Virus record (IMG/VR): IMGVR_UViG_3300020477_000040
Location: 1 to 51,124 of that record
Length of the DNA: 51,124 nt
Strand: one strand, 5' to 3'
DNA from: a virus
The stretch's first letter is position 1. Each line of letters starts with the position of its first letter. Both the position numbers and the translations under genes were made by a program. Of the stretch, positions 41,571 through 48,469 are shown in pieces. A model generated the notes under the pieces. The model was given only the letters and a program-made list of their open reading frames with translations, did no database searches and was not told where the DNA came from.

Positions 41571-41870
41571 ATGGCTAGGGATGTTCACTACGGTTCATAC
41601 GCAACATCAGCGTTCCAGTGCCCGATCTACCGCAAAGAGTATGAAGACCATCGTGATAGTATGTTCATGGATGAACAGATCGACAAGGAAACTGGAGAGG
41701 TGCGACGGTACTCAACCGGAGAGCCAGTGCTGAAAAGAAAACACACGTCTCCTAGTCCTAGAAAAATATCAGATATCGCAAGAGTGACGTGCATGCACTG
41801 CCTTCTCATCATTGATAGCGTGGCGCACGAACAGAGAAAGAAGGTGAGCCTGTGTCCGAAGAACGAATAG
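41571..41870 (+). CDS. Small protein with a single Cys pair, function unknown
   Basis: This 99-residue protein (start ATG 41571) has the segments AFQCPIYRKEYEDH, YSTGEPVLKRKHTSPSPRK and ARVTCMHCLL, then a basic C-terminus. The C..., CxxC and a later Cys could form a metal site, but the spacing is irregular. No family is recognised. The in-frame start upstream at 41514 lies inside the Rad52-like gene. The 3' end overlaps the start of the next small gene by 19 bp. Confidence 0.62.
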   Translation: MARDVHYGSYATSAFQCPIYRKEYEDHRDSMFMDEQIDKETGEVRRYSTGEPVLKRKHTSPSPRKISDIARVTCMHCLLIIDSVAHEQRKKVSLCPKNE

Positions 41871-42034
41871 AGCCTGAAGAACAGGAAGAAGACGAGGTGG
41901 ATACGAACAACCCCAAGTACAAGGGGCCTGACCAGACTCCGAACCCACGAGTGCCATACTGGAACAGCGGCAGTTACGGACGGTACGACCACTACGGGTA
42001 TCCAACCGATGGACCGGGGGCTAACCAGACATGA
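41852..42034 (+). CDS. Small acidic, Asn/Pro/Tyr-rich protein
   Basis: This 60-residue ORF starts at GTG 41852 with AAGGTG upstream and overlaps the previous gene. It encodes SEERIEPEEQEEDEVDTNNP followed by a Pro/Gly/Tyr-rich tail (RVPYWNSGSYGRYDHYGYPT). It ends 4 bp beyond the start of the Gp157-like gene (ATGA), which supports a real gene in this chain. The acidic N-terminus could mimic nucleic acid, but function is unknown. Confidence 0.5.
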   Translation: MSEERIEPEEQEEDEVDTNNPKYKGPDQTPNPRVPYWNSGSYGRYDHYGYPTDGPGANQT

Positions 42035-42525
42035 CGAAACTGTACGAGCTGGCAGAGGCTTTCGAGGATGTCCTTGATAAGCTGAACAACCTGGAGGATG
42101 GCGACGATCCACAGGAGATTGCCACCCACCTTGAGACGATACAGGCTGACATCAAGGTGAAGATTGAAGGCTGCCTGAAGATACATGCTGAGTACACGGC
42201 AGACAGCAGGCGTTGCAAGGAGGAGGCTGACAGGCTGAGGAGTCTGGCCGGCTCGTCCAAACGCAAGGCAGACTGGCTGAAGAACTACGTCTACGACACC
42301 ATGACTCGCCTTGGCATTGACCACACGATGGCTGGCGTCTTTGATGTCAGGGTTGCCAAGGGGCCTCCAAGCGTGGAGATCATTACACCCAAGGACATAC
42401 CGAAAGAGTATTACAACACACCTGATCCCGTGCTGGACAAGCGTAAGGTTCTTGATGCCGAGAAAGAGGGCATCGAGGTTCCAGGCGTGGAGGTCAGGCG
42501 GAACACTCATCTGAGGATTCGATGA
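42031..42525 (+). CDS. Gp157-family-like phage protein
   Basis: This codes for 164 residues and shows the layout of the Siphovirus Gp157 family: a helical N-terminal half with repeated charged helices (LETIQADIKVKIEGCLKIHA; CKEEADRLRSLAGSSKRKAD) ending with LKNYVYDTMTRLGI, followed by the beta segments VFDVRVAKGPPSVEIITPK and KDIPKEYY...PVLDKRKVL...EVPGVEVRRNTHLRI. The closing P-G-V-E-V...L-R-I pattern is typical. The family sits next to recombination genes in phages, and its exact role is unknown. Overlaps both neighbouring genes by a few bases. Confidence 0.8.
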   Translation: MTKLYELAEAFEDVLDKLNNLEDGDDPQEIATHLETIQADIKVKIEGCLKIHAEYTADSRRCKEEADRLRSLAGSSKRKADWLKNYVYDTMTRLGIDHTMAGVFDVRVAKGPPSVEIITPKDIPKEYYNTPDPVLDKRKVLDAEKEGIEVPGVEVRRNTHLRIR

Positions 42526-43334
42526 TGGAAGACACCGCAGTATCAACAGGCAGGCAGGCAGAACTAAAGTCACTGGTGGATGAGTACGTCAAGGTCTCAG
42601 ACGCTGTTATGAATGGGTTCATACGGTGTGGAGAGATCCTTACCGAGATCAGTACCAAGAAGCTGTACGAGGCTGCTTCCTGCAAGACCATGGGGGCGTT
42701 TCTCAAGCAGCAGTGGGGCATGGAGAGGAGGCGGGCCAACCAGTTGATGGCGGCAGCAGATGCTTACTCCAAGCTGAGTAAGGCTCCCGGCCTACCCATG
42801 CCACAGAACGAGTGGCAGATGAGGGAACTGCTGAAGGTACCAGCCAACAAGAGGGACACCGTGTGGGCAGAGGTTGTCAACAACGCTCCTGATGCTCCCG
42901 GTGGTACTAAGAAGCTGACCCAGTCTGCTGTGTCCAAGGCTGTAAAGAGTCATCTCAAGGCTCCGGCCAAGAAGAAGAAGCCTGTGAAGGGCGCGGTGGA
43001 TGAGCTTGGTCGTCCCGTGCCAGACCACCTGGTTGAGACTCAGGCTTCTGTGGCCAGCCTGAGAAGGGTTGTGTTCAACATTGGTAGCCTCATGTCTGAG
43101 GTGAGAGACTTGGCAGGCAAGCCGGGTGGTGAGTGCGTAGACCTGTCGGAGTTCGAGCGGGCTATGAAGCAGGCCAAGGAAGAAATCACACACGGAATGT
43201 ATCACACCGAGTGCCCGAAGGCTGTCGGCAAAGACTCTTGTGTTCCAGCATGCGGATTGTGTAACGGATGTGGCTGGATTGTTAGAGGGACCTACAATCG
43301 ACTGAGTGACGAGGACAGGGAGTGTCTCAACTAG
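42522..43334 (+). CDS. ParB/KorB-like HTH protein with zinc-binding C-terminus
   Basis: This 270-residue protein (ATG 42522 or 42525) begins with a helical region VSDAVMNGFIRCGEILTEIS and then the sequence MGAFLKQQWGMERRRANQLM, a pattern found in phage and plasmid ParB/KorB-like HTH proteins (compare PQNEWQMRELLKVPANKRD). The middle is Lys/Pro-rich, and the C-terminal part has CPKAVGKDSCVPACGLCNGC, a Cys-rich motif that could hold one or two zinc ions. It may regulate transcription or take part in replication. It overlaps the Gp157-like gene (ATGA-type) and the helicase gene. Confidence 0.65.
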   Translation: MMEDTAVSTGRQAELKSLVDEYVKVSDAVMNGFIRCGEILTEISTKKLYEAASCKTMGAFLKQQWGMERRRANQLMAAADAYSKLSKAPGLPMPQNEWQMRELLKVPANKRDTVWAEVVNNAPDAPGGTKKLTQSAVSKAVKSHLKAPAKKKKPVKGAVDELGRPVPDHLVETQASVASLRRVVFNIGSLMSEVRDLAGKPGGECVDLSEFERAMKQAKEEITHGMYHTECPKAVGKDSCVPACGLCNGCGWIVRGTYNRLSDEDRECLN

Positions 43335-45070
43335 GACTGTTTGATCCTGCTGGTTATGAGGAGCCGTCCGTATCTGGAGCCTTCCGGTTACGCCCGTACC
43401 AGCTTGATGCTGTGGATGCTATCTTTGACGAGTGGACTCGCTCACCCAGTACCCTGCTAGTGATGGCGACGGGGTTGGGAAAAACGGTGATCTTTTCAGA
43501 GGTCGTCCGTAGGTGGGAGCAGGGGGCTGGGCGAGTCCTCATCTTGGCACACCGTAAGGAACTGGTGGACCAGGCTAGGGACAAGACAGGGTTGCACACA
43601 GGCGCAGTCCCCAGTGTGGAGATGGGGGACAGGAGAGCCAACCGCCATGGACTGATGGTCAAGAGCAACGCCGTCATAGGATCGGTGCAGACACTCACTC
43701 GCAAGGCTAGGCGGGAGAGGTTCGATCCATCCGAGTTCGACTGCATCATCGTCGACGAGGCACACCATGCTCCAAGCAGGAGCTACCAGAACGTTATCGA
43801 ATACTTCAAGCAGGGTTGTCCGACCAAAGTCCTCGGGGTAACAGCCACGCCTAACAGGCACGACAAGCGTGGGCTGAAGTCTACGTTTGAAACCGTTGCC
43901 TACCAGATGGACATACAGCGTGGGATTCAGGAGGGGTGGCTGGTAGACATCGAGCAGCGTTATGTTGTCATCGAGTCTCTAGACTTCACCAAGGTTCGCA
44001 CCAAGGCTGGCGACTTCAACGAGAAGGATCTGGCTGCCGCTATGGGTATGGGTGCTGGCGAACTGCAACTGCTACAGAAGCATGAGAAGATGCTTCATGC
44101 AATCGCTGACCCCACCGTGAAGGAGGCTAACGGCAGGCCAACACTGGTGTTTGCCGTCAACAAGAACCATGCACGGAGGCTTACCGATGTGCTGAACCGA
44201 CACGATGGGGTGACGGCTCAGTGCATACTGTCCGAGACTCGCGAGGATGATCGCAAGCGAGCCGTGCGAGACTTCCAACACGGCAGGTTGCAGATGCTCG
44301 TGGGGGTTGGGGTGTTCACCGAAGGGTTCGATGCACCTCGTTGCTCTGTCATTGCCATGGCCCGGCCCACGAAATCTCTGGCACTTTATTGCCAGTGCAT
44401 CGGCAGGGGGACGCGCACCCTGCCAGGGGTTGTGGATTCCATACCCCGTGCCGGCGACAGGGTAAGGGCGATTGCCGACAGCGACAAGCCGCACGTTACG
44501 GTCCTTGACTTCGTGGGAAACTCCGGCAGGCACAAGCTCATATCGTCAGCAAACGTACTCGGGTCTGGCTACAGCGACGAGGAGATCGCTGAGGCGGTCA
44601 AGACGGTGCGGAGAAGCAAGAAGCCTGCGAAGACAGCGGAGTCCCTAGAGGAGGCAAGGGAGCGTCTCAAGAAGATAGCTGACGCGAAGCTGGCAGAACG
44701 TGCTAGGCGAATGAGGATCAGGGCAACAGCCAAGTATTCTCAGGACTGGGTAGATCCGTTCGGTGACCAGTCCAAGGCGATCAGGCACATGGGCCAGTTG
44801 GTTGGAGGAGCAAGCGACAGGCAGGTGTCTTACATGATCGACTTGGGAGTGGATCGTATTCTTGCCATGCAGTGCAGCAAGGCACAGGCTGGTGCGATCA
44901 TCAGCAAGATCAAGAACCAGACTGGGTCGGACTACGTCATGAGGTTCGGAAGTTACCGGGGCATAAAGATCAAGGATCTCCCGGCGTCCTACCTAGACTG
45001 GGCGAAGAATGCACTGGACAACGAGGAGTTCCAGCACCACCTTGGTCTGCACCAGGGTACACCAGATTAG
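43322..45070 (+). CDS. SF2 DEAH-box helicase
   Basis: This 582-residue protein (GTG 43322) is a superfamily 2 helicase of the Rad25/UvrB-like type. Motif I is MATGLGKT (48-55), motif II IVDEAHH (DEAH 145-148), motif III VTATPNRH (173-180), and motif VI YCQCIGRGTR near residues 361-370. The C-terminal part has a conserved DRQVSYMIDLGVDRILAMQC segment and the end motif MRFGSYRGIKIKDLPASYLD, which resembles a DUF3820-like terminal unit found in many phage helicases. It unwinds DNA or RNA structures in replication and recombination. The start overlaps the previous gene by 13 bp. Distinguishing replication from repair helicase is not possible here. Confidence 0.93.
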   Translation: MSQLGLFDPAGYEEPSVSGAFRLRPYQLDAVDAIFDEWTRSPSTLLVMATGLGKTVIFSEVVRRWEQGAGRVLILAHRKELVDQARDKTGLHTGAVPSVEMGDRRANRHGLMVKSNAVIGSVQTLTRKARRERFDPSEFDCIIVDEAHHAPSRSYQNVIEYFKQGCPTKVLGVTATPNRHDKRGLKSTFETVAYQMDIQRGIQEGWLVDIEQRYVVIESLDFTKVRTKAGDFNEKDLAAAMGMGAGELQLLQKHEKMLHAIADPTVKEANGRPTLVFAVNKNHARRLTDVLNRHDGVTAQCILSETREDDRKRAVRDFQHGRLQMLVGVGVFTEGFDAPRCSVIAMARPTKSLALYCQCIGRGTRTLPGVVDSIPRAGDRVRAIADSDKPHVTVLDFVGNSGRHKLISSANVLGSGYSDEEIAEAVKTVRRSKKPAKTAESLEEARERLKKIADAKLAERARRMRIRATAKYSQDWVDPFGDQSKAIRHMGQLVGGASDRQVSYMIDLGVDRILAMQCSKAQAGAIISKIKNQTGSDYVMRFGSYRGIKIKDLPASYLDWAKNALDNEEFQHHLGLHQGTPD

Positions 45071-45077
45071 CAAACCG

Positions 45078-45086
45078 TGGTATAAT
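45078..45086 (+). promoter_or_regulatory. Extended -10 promoter
   Basis: A perfect TATAAT (45081-45086) preceded by TG-N (45078-45080) gives an extended -10 element; the -35 (45058-45063) is poor. A start near 45093 leaves a 29-nt leader with GGGAGG before the GTG at 45122. It would drive the RusA-like and membrane-protein genes. Confidence 0.6.
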
Positions 45087-45121
45087 GGGTGTCCCGACGA
45101 CAGGATTCCGAGGGAGGATGC

Positions 45122-45538
45122 GTGGATAGTGTTCAGTTAGTTCTGCCGTTGCCGCCGGGGGAATGTTCTCCGAACGCAAGAGTACACTACATGGCGAAGG
45201 CTAACGCCGTTCGTGGGTATCGAGGTCTGTCCGGAGAGATGGGACGGATGCAGGCCCCACCGGAACCTTGGCTTGCTGCCATGGTACGCATAGAGTTCTT
45301 CCACAAGGACAAGCGTCGTCGCGATCCCGACAATGGGTTGTGAAGTCTCAAATCAGCCATCGACGGTCTTGTCGATGCCGGAATACTCAGCGACGACAAC
45401 AAGATTACCTACCTGCCTGTTGAGTTCAACGTCAGCAAGACCGATCCGAGGGTTGTGATAACCGTGGAGAAAGTCTCATGCTCAACAGATTCAAAAGACT
45501 CTGGCCAGTCTTCCTCGTCGTCATCGGATCAGGACTAG
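45122..45538 (+). pseudogene. rusA: RusA-like Holliday-junction resolvase, broken by in-frame TGA
   Basis: The first 73 codons encode LVLPLPPGECSPNARVHYMA and then HKDKRRRDPDNGL, with the catalytic aspartates of RusA at D68 and D70. Codon 74 (45341-45343) is TGA. In the same frame the RusA sequence continues (SLKSAIDGLVDAGILSDDNK), including the third active-site Asp, to a TAG at 45538. RusA cleaves Holliday junctions as a dimer, so the truncated product would be inactive. GTG 45122 follows GGGAGG and is chosen as the start. The overlapping membrane-protein gene at 45478 remains intact. Sequencing error, nonsense mutation or TGA readthrough are the alternatives; other genes in the window use TGA as a stop. 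Confidence 0.82.
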
Positions 45539-45777
45539 ATTCGTATTACTGCGTCCGTGACATGGAGATGCTGCGTGACGTGGAACTCAATCCGATGTGC
45601 GTTGCCATCATTGACGTGGCTGGCGTACACGGACTGGTAGGGGCCAAGGCTGTTGGACTCGGCATCGCGTTGACCACGATGTTTGAGATCGAACGCCTTC
45701 ACGTCAAGGGGTGGCGTACCGTTTGGGTGGCCCTGGGCCTAGCCCAGCTTGGGGTATGCTTGAGTTATTTCAGATAA
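45478..45777 (+). CDS. Small membrane protein
   Basis: This 99-residue protein has three hydrophobic segments: LWPVFLVVIGSGLDSYYCV (9-27), a weakly hydrophobic MCVAIIDVAGVHGLVGAKAV with GLGIALTTMFEIERL (40-75), and VWVALGLAQLGVCLSYF (82-98). The layout with an ELNP before the middle segment resembles DUF5658-like small membrane proteins. The N-terminus is basic (LNRFKRL), suggesting an inside N-terminus. Its ATG lies within the 3' end of the RusA-like reading frame. Possible roles include holin-like or inner-membrane accessory function. Confidence 0.65.
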   Translation: MLNRFKRLWPVFLVVIGSGLDSYYCVRDMEMLRDVELNPMCVAIIDVAGVHGLVGAKAVGLGIALTTMFEIERLHVKGWRTVWVALGLAQLGVCLSYFR

Positions 45778-45936
45778 ATTCCCGGAGGACTTGCGCGCGT
45801 GCGAGGAATTTCGACGCCCAAACCCGCAGTGCCCTGGAGAGTTTGGACGACCTAAGCCTCCAGGGACCTGGAGAGTTAGGGCAGTTGGTCGTGCCGCGTC
45901 TTTTATAAAAAAATCGGCGGGCCTTCCGTGGCCCAC
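45778..45936 (+). other. Noncoding GGA-rich region
   Basis: No convincing gene lies in 45778-45996. The first 100 bases carry seven GGA motifs. There is an 8-bp inverted repeat CCCTGGAG/CTCCAGGG (45832-45839/45858-45865), and CCTGGAGAGTT occurs twice (45833-45843, 45867-45877). GGGCC/GGCCC (45919-45923/45930-45934) forms another stem after an A-run. It may be a leader or a CsrA-binding RNA. Confidence 0.4.
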
Positions 45937-45941
45937 CTAAC

Positions 45942-45980
45942 CCAGCCAGCGATCCGTCTCTAGGGCGGGCTGGTTTTATT
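45942..45980 (+). terminator. Intrinsic terminator before the holin-like gene
   Basis: CCAGCC (45942-45947) pairs with GGCTGG (45968-45973), extended inward by two pairs after a mismatch, and is followed by TTTTATT (45974-45980). It would end transcripts from upstream, 16 bp before the next ATG. Confidence 0.65.
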
Positions 45981-45996
45981 GTAGCAAGGAGGCATT

Positions 45997-46194
45997 ATGC
46001 CACGCGACACAGAGCATCCAGTCTGGTCACTGATCCGTTTGGTCATCATGTTTGCCGGGGTTACCACCTTCCTCTACCTGAACGCATCAACGTTCGACGA
46101 GACTGAGGTTACCACCATAGTCGAACTGATGATTCTGGCCGCAGGGTTTGAGGCAATCAAGCGTAAGGTTGCGAACGGGGGAGACGACAGTTGA
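45997..46194 (+). CDS. Small two-helix membrane protein (holin-like)
   Basis: This 65-residue protein has two hydrophobic helices, about residues 9-28 (VWSLIRLVIMFAGVTTFLYL) and about 38-55 (VTTIVELMILAAGFEAIK), separated by a short polar loop (NASTFDETE), and a charged C-terminus. The loop and size fit a small phage holin-like protein of the class that permeabilises the membrane at lysis, but no endolysin lies nearby and the assignment remains tentative. AAGGAGG stands 6 nt before the ATG, the best ribosome site in the region. Confidence 0.66.
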   Translation: MPRDTEHPVWSLIRLVIMFAGVTTFLYLNASTFDETEVTTIVELMILAAGFEAIKRKVANGGDDS

Positions 46195-46220
46195 CACACG
46201 GTCTAGGCCGGTACTAGACT
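46191..46220 (+). promoter_or_regulatory. Promoter immediately upstream of the secreted protease
   Basis: TTGACA (46191-46196) and TAGACT (46215-46220, 4 of 6 matches) with an 18-bp spacer. The predicted start near 46227 falls on the ATG at 46228, so the message would be leaderless. The -35 overlaps the stop codon of the holin-like gene. Confidence 0.55.
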
Positions 46221-46227
46221 GTGGGTC

Positions 46228-47202
46228 ATGGTACGGGCCTTGACAACTCTGGCTGCACTGGCTGCTATCCACACCGTGTCTGCTGCCGAAACCCCACGGT
46301 ACCTGGCCGTGGTTACGACAGCGGACAGCAGTGTGCGTGTGGCTGGATGCTCTGGGACTATTGTCCGTCTGGGGGACAAGACGGTCGGGCTTACCGTGGC
46401 TCACTGTGGTGCAGTGGTCGGTAAGTCGGTCACTGTCCATGACCAGCATGGCAAGAAGCACACGGCAAAGTGGGTCCGGGTTGACGAACATTTTGACATG
46501 GCAATGTTCGTGATGACAGGGTCGTCATCGCAAGTTACAAAATTGTCATCGCACCCAGGGGGAGTTGCGTCGTCCTTACCCCGTGCCGGCACGGCTGTAA
46601 GGGCATACGGATACCTTGGCAGCAAGACGCTCGAACCTAAGAAGTTCAAGTACCTAGGCCCGACCACGCCCAGTAACCTGAACGTTATCCGCGCACACTA
46701 CGCCGTTACGGATGGCAAGTTTGGTAACGGGGATAGCGGTGGTGGTGTGTTCAACAAGGGTGGCGAACTGGTGGGAGTCATCTCCCATGGTAGTGACAAG
46801 GACACAGAAGCCTACGCATCCACACCAAGGCAACTGGCAGCGTTCGTGGAAGGTTACGCCCGACCAGACAGGCTAGGCAGCGATGACAAGATGGCTGAGG
46901 CCATCGAGAGGCTTGAGAAAACCATAGAGAAATTGCAAACCCGTATTTCCCAGATCGAAAGTGCGCAGCGCGAACGGGGTAAGGACGTCGTAACCCTGCC
47001 AGCTCTCTCAGATTTTTTTGAGCTGCACAAAGATAAGTTTGTCGGGCCGGTGGGTCCGGCTGGTCCAGCGGGAAAAGACGGCAAGGATGGAGCCGACGCC
47101 AACACGACTGACATCAATAGACGTCTGTCTGATCTTGAAGATTGGACGACTAACTTCAAGGCGCGAGTCCGCTTGCGTCTGGTTCCAAGGGAGATCGAGT
47201 AA
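46228..47202 (+). CDS. Secreted trypsin-like serine protease with collagen-like segment
   Basis: This 324-residue protein has a Sec signal peptide (VRALTTLAALAAIHTVSA, cleavage expected before Ala20 or Glu21), then a chymotrypsin-fold domain. His59 (TVAHC), Asp90 (EHFDMAM) and Ser170 (GNGDSGG) form the expected triad, and Cys41 and Cys60 match the conserved disulphide around the catalytic His. Residues about 218-250 form a charged coiled coil. Residues about 272-289 are collagen-like (GPVGPAGPAGKDGKDGAD), followed by a helical and a basic end. A coiled coil plus collagen unit points to trimer formation outside the cell. It could digest host surface or matrix proteins. No ribosome site precedes the ATG. 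Confidence 0.86.
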   Translation: MVRALTTLAALAAIHTVSAAETPRYLAVVTTADSSVRVAGCSGTIVRLGDKTVGLTVAHCGAVVGKSVTVHDQHGKKHTAKWVRVDEHFDMAMFVMTGSSSQVTKLSSHPGGVASSLPRAGTAVRAYGYLGSKTLEPKKFKYLGPTTPSNLNVIRAHYAVTDGKFGNGDSGGGVFNKGGELVGVISHGSDKDTEAYASTPRQLAAFVEGYARPDRLGSDDKMAEAIERLEKTIEKLQTRISQIESAQRERGKDVVTLPALSDFFELHKDKFVGPVGPAGPAGKDGKDGADANTTDINRRLSDLEDWTTNFKARVRLRLVPREIE

Positions 47203-47405
47203 TGCCAGCAGAAGGAAATGTCAACCTGCAAGAGTTGCTGACAGCAGCAAGTGGCGAACGTTTGGCAAGGCAGTCGGACGCAAGCACCAACTTCATGGCA
47301 ATCCTTGATCGGGTTATGCTGAAGCTGCACGCCGAGACTGACCCAGTGCAGGCCGCAGCTATCCGGCAGATCATGCACCGTGAAGCTCCGATCAACAACG
47401 CATAG
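47202..47405 (+). CDS. Small helical hypothetical protein
   Basis: This 67-residue ORF overlaps the protease stop codon (TAATG). It encodes a helical, Ala/Leu-rich polypeptide (NLQELLTAASGERLARQSDA; FMAILDRVMLKLHAE; AAAIRQIMHREAP). No family is recognised. It may be translated by coupling with the protease, but no functional link is visible. Confidence 0.55.
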   Translation: MPAEGNVNLQELLTAASGERLARQSDASTNFMAILDRVMLKLHAETDPVQAAAIRQIMHREAPINNA

Positions 47406-47443
47406 TCTGACCGGACCCCTTTTACCTGGGAGAAGGTTTGAGC

Positions 47444-47677
47444 ATGGCCGATGAGTTGCGAGACGAGGCCGAGCGTCTTGTTGATCTTGACGACCGTGGC
47501 CGCTTGATCGAAGCGGTCACGGTATGCTTGCGTGTGGGTGAGCAAAGCAACAAGACGATGGACAGCCTCCATCAGTTGGATCTAGCCATGGTGGACTGGA
47601 TAAGGGATGGCAATGGTAGAAGCACACAGCCACCAGTGCATGACGGAAGCGGCGGAGACAGCGGCAGCATCTCGTGA
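47444..47677 (+). CDS. Small acidic hypothetical protein
   Basis: This 77-residue protein starts at ATG 47444 with GAAGG about 7 nt upstream; an in-frame TTG lies 6 bp before. Its helical N-terminal half (ADELRDEAERLVDLDDRGRL) is acidic, and the C-terminus is Gly/Asp/Ser-rich. Its 3' 65 bp overlap the start of the next ORF in a different frame. No family is recognised, and the assignment as a gene depends on its ribosome site. Confidence 0.5.
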   Translation: MADELRDEAERLVDLDDRGRLIEAVTVCLRVGEQSNKTMDSLHQLDLAMVDWIRDGNGRSTQPPVHDGSGGDSGSIS

Positions 47678-48083
47678 AGCTAGGTCGCTGCTCTCTAATC
47701 TTTGGGCGCACGATGTTGAACACCGATTGAAGTTGCGCCGCAAGTCCGAGGCCATGGCCATGGGGTTAGGGGACGTAGACGTGGGGACATATCCATCTCA
47801 CCCGGCCAGCAGCACGGTTGTTCATAACAACGGTGGCCTTCTCAAAGGCGCGTTGCTCGCAGCCAGTTTGCTAGGTGCGGGAGGGCTTGGAACTTTCGGG
47901 ATGCAAATGGCCACCGAGGCCGGCAGACCCACGGAGAATAACGTCATCCAAACCCCTGACCTGGGTGAGAAAACCGAGTCGTCCAAACCCCTGCCTCCTG
48001 GTGGACAAAAGGTCACGCCGATAACGTTCGATTTGCTGATCGAATCTGTCGACGGTGGGATCAAGGCTACGGTAGAACCGTGA
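47613..48083 (+). CDS. Protein with one central transmembrane segment
   Basis: This 156-residue ORF is read from ATG 47613; ATG 47607 is possible. It has an N-terminal helical part (AETAAASREARSLLSNLWAH), a hydrophobic segment around residues 75-95 (GLLKGALLAASLLGAGGLGT) and an Ala/Glu/Thr-rich C-terminal tail ending with DLLIESVDGGIKATV. One transmembrane helix with an exposed C-terminal part could be a spanin-like or anchor protein, but no lipobox is seen. Its stop overlaps the GTG of the SNase gene. Function unknown. Confidence 0.55.
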   Translation: MVEAHSHQCMTEAAETAAASREARSLLSNLWAHDVEHRLKLRRKSEAMAMGLGDVDVGTYPSHPASSTVVHNNGGLLKGALLAASLLGAGGLGTFGMQMATEAGRPTENNVIQTPDLGEKTESSKPLPPGGQKVTPITFDLLIESVDGGIKATVEP

Positions 48084-48469
48084 AGACACGCTACGTCTAC
48101 AACGCTCAGATCATGAGACTGATCGACGGAGACAGCGTTGAGATCATAGCCGACTGTGGATTCGGTATAAGCCTGCGAATGAAGGCAAGGCTCTACGGGA
48201 TCAACACGCCAGAGATGAACACTCAGGCTGGCAAGGATGCCAAGAAGGCTCTGCACAAGGTTCTGACAGAGTGTTCCATGTCAGACAGCATGTGGCTGCA
48301 CACCATCAAGACGCACAGGCAGAGCAAGAATAATCCTGTGGATGCTTCAGGGAAATACGGAAGGTATCTCGTTGAGATACTGGGTAAGGACAAGGAGACC
48401 GGGAAGATTGTCAACGTGAACCGGGAGCTTGTGAATACCGGACACGCAGAAGATTATCCGTCCGTGTAG
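48080..48469 (+). CDS. Staphylococcal nuclease-like protein (SNase)
   Basis: This codes for 129 residues starting at GTG 48080. The fold markers are the strand RLIDGDSVEII (Asp in DGD), RLYGINTPEM (Arg and Glu of the active site), the helix KDAKKALHKVL, and GRYLVEI (Arg). SNases cleave DNA and RNA using Ca2+. A notable change is Asn in place of the usual Asp in x-DTPE (here INTPE), a calcium-binding position, so activity could differ. No signal peptide is seen, so it acts in the cytoplasm. It may degrade host or competing DNA. Its 3' end overlaps the opposing recombinase gene by 16 bp. Confidence 0.82.
   Translation: MKTRYVYNAQIMRLIDGDSVEIIADCGFGISLRMKARLYGINTPEMNTQAGKDAKKALHKVLTECSMSDSMWLHTIKTHRQSKNNPVDASGKYGRYLVEILGKDKETGKIVNVNRELVNTGHAEDYPSV

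Noticed and set aside
45122-45538. TGA recoded as tryptophan in the phage
   Set aside because: Many genes (for example capsid neighbours, SNase upstream gene) end at TGA and no other gene has an internal TGA.
46087-46491. 134-residue minus-strand ORF over the holin-like and protease genes
   Set aside because: It opposes two ORFs with clear features (signal peptide, catalytic His segment) and has no support.
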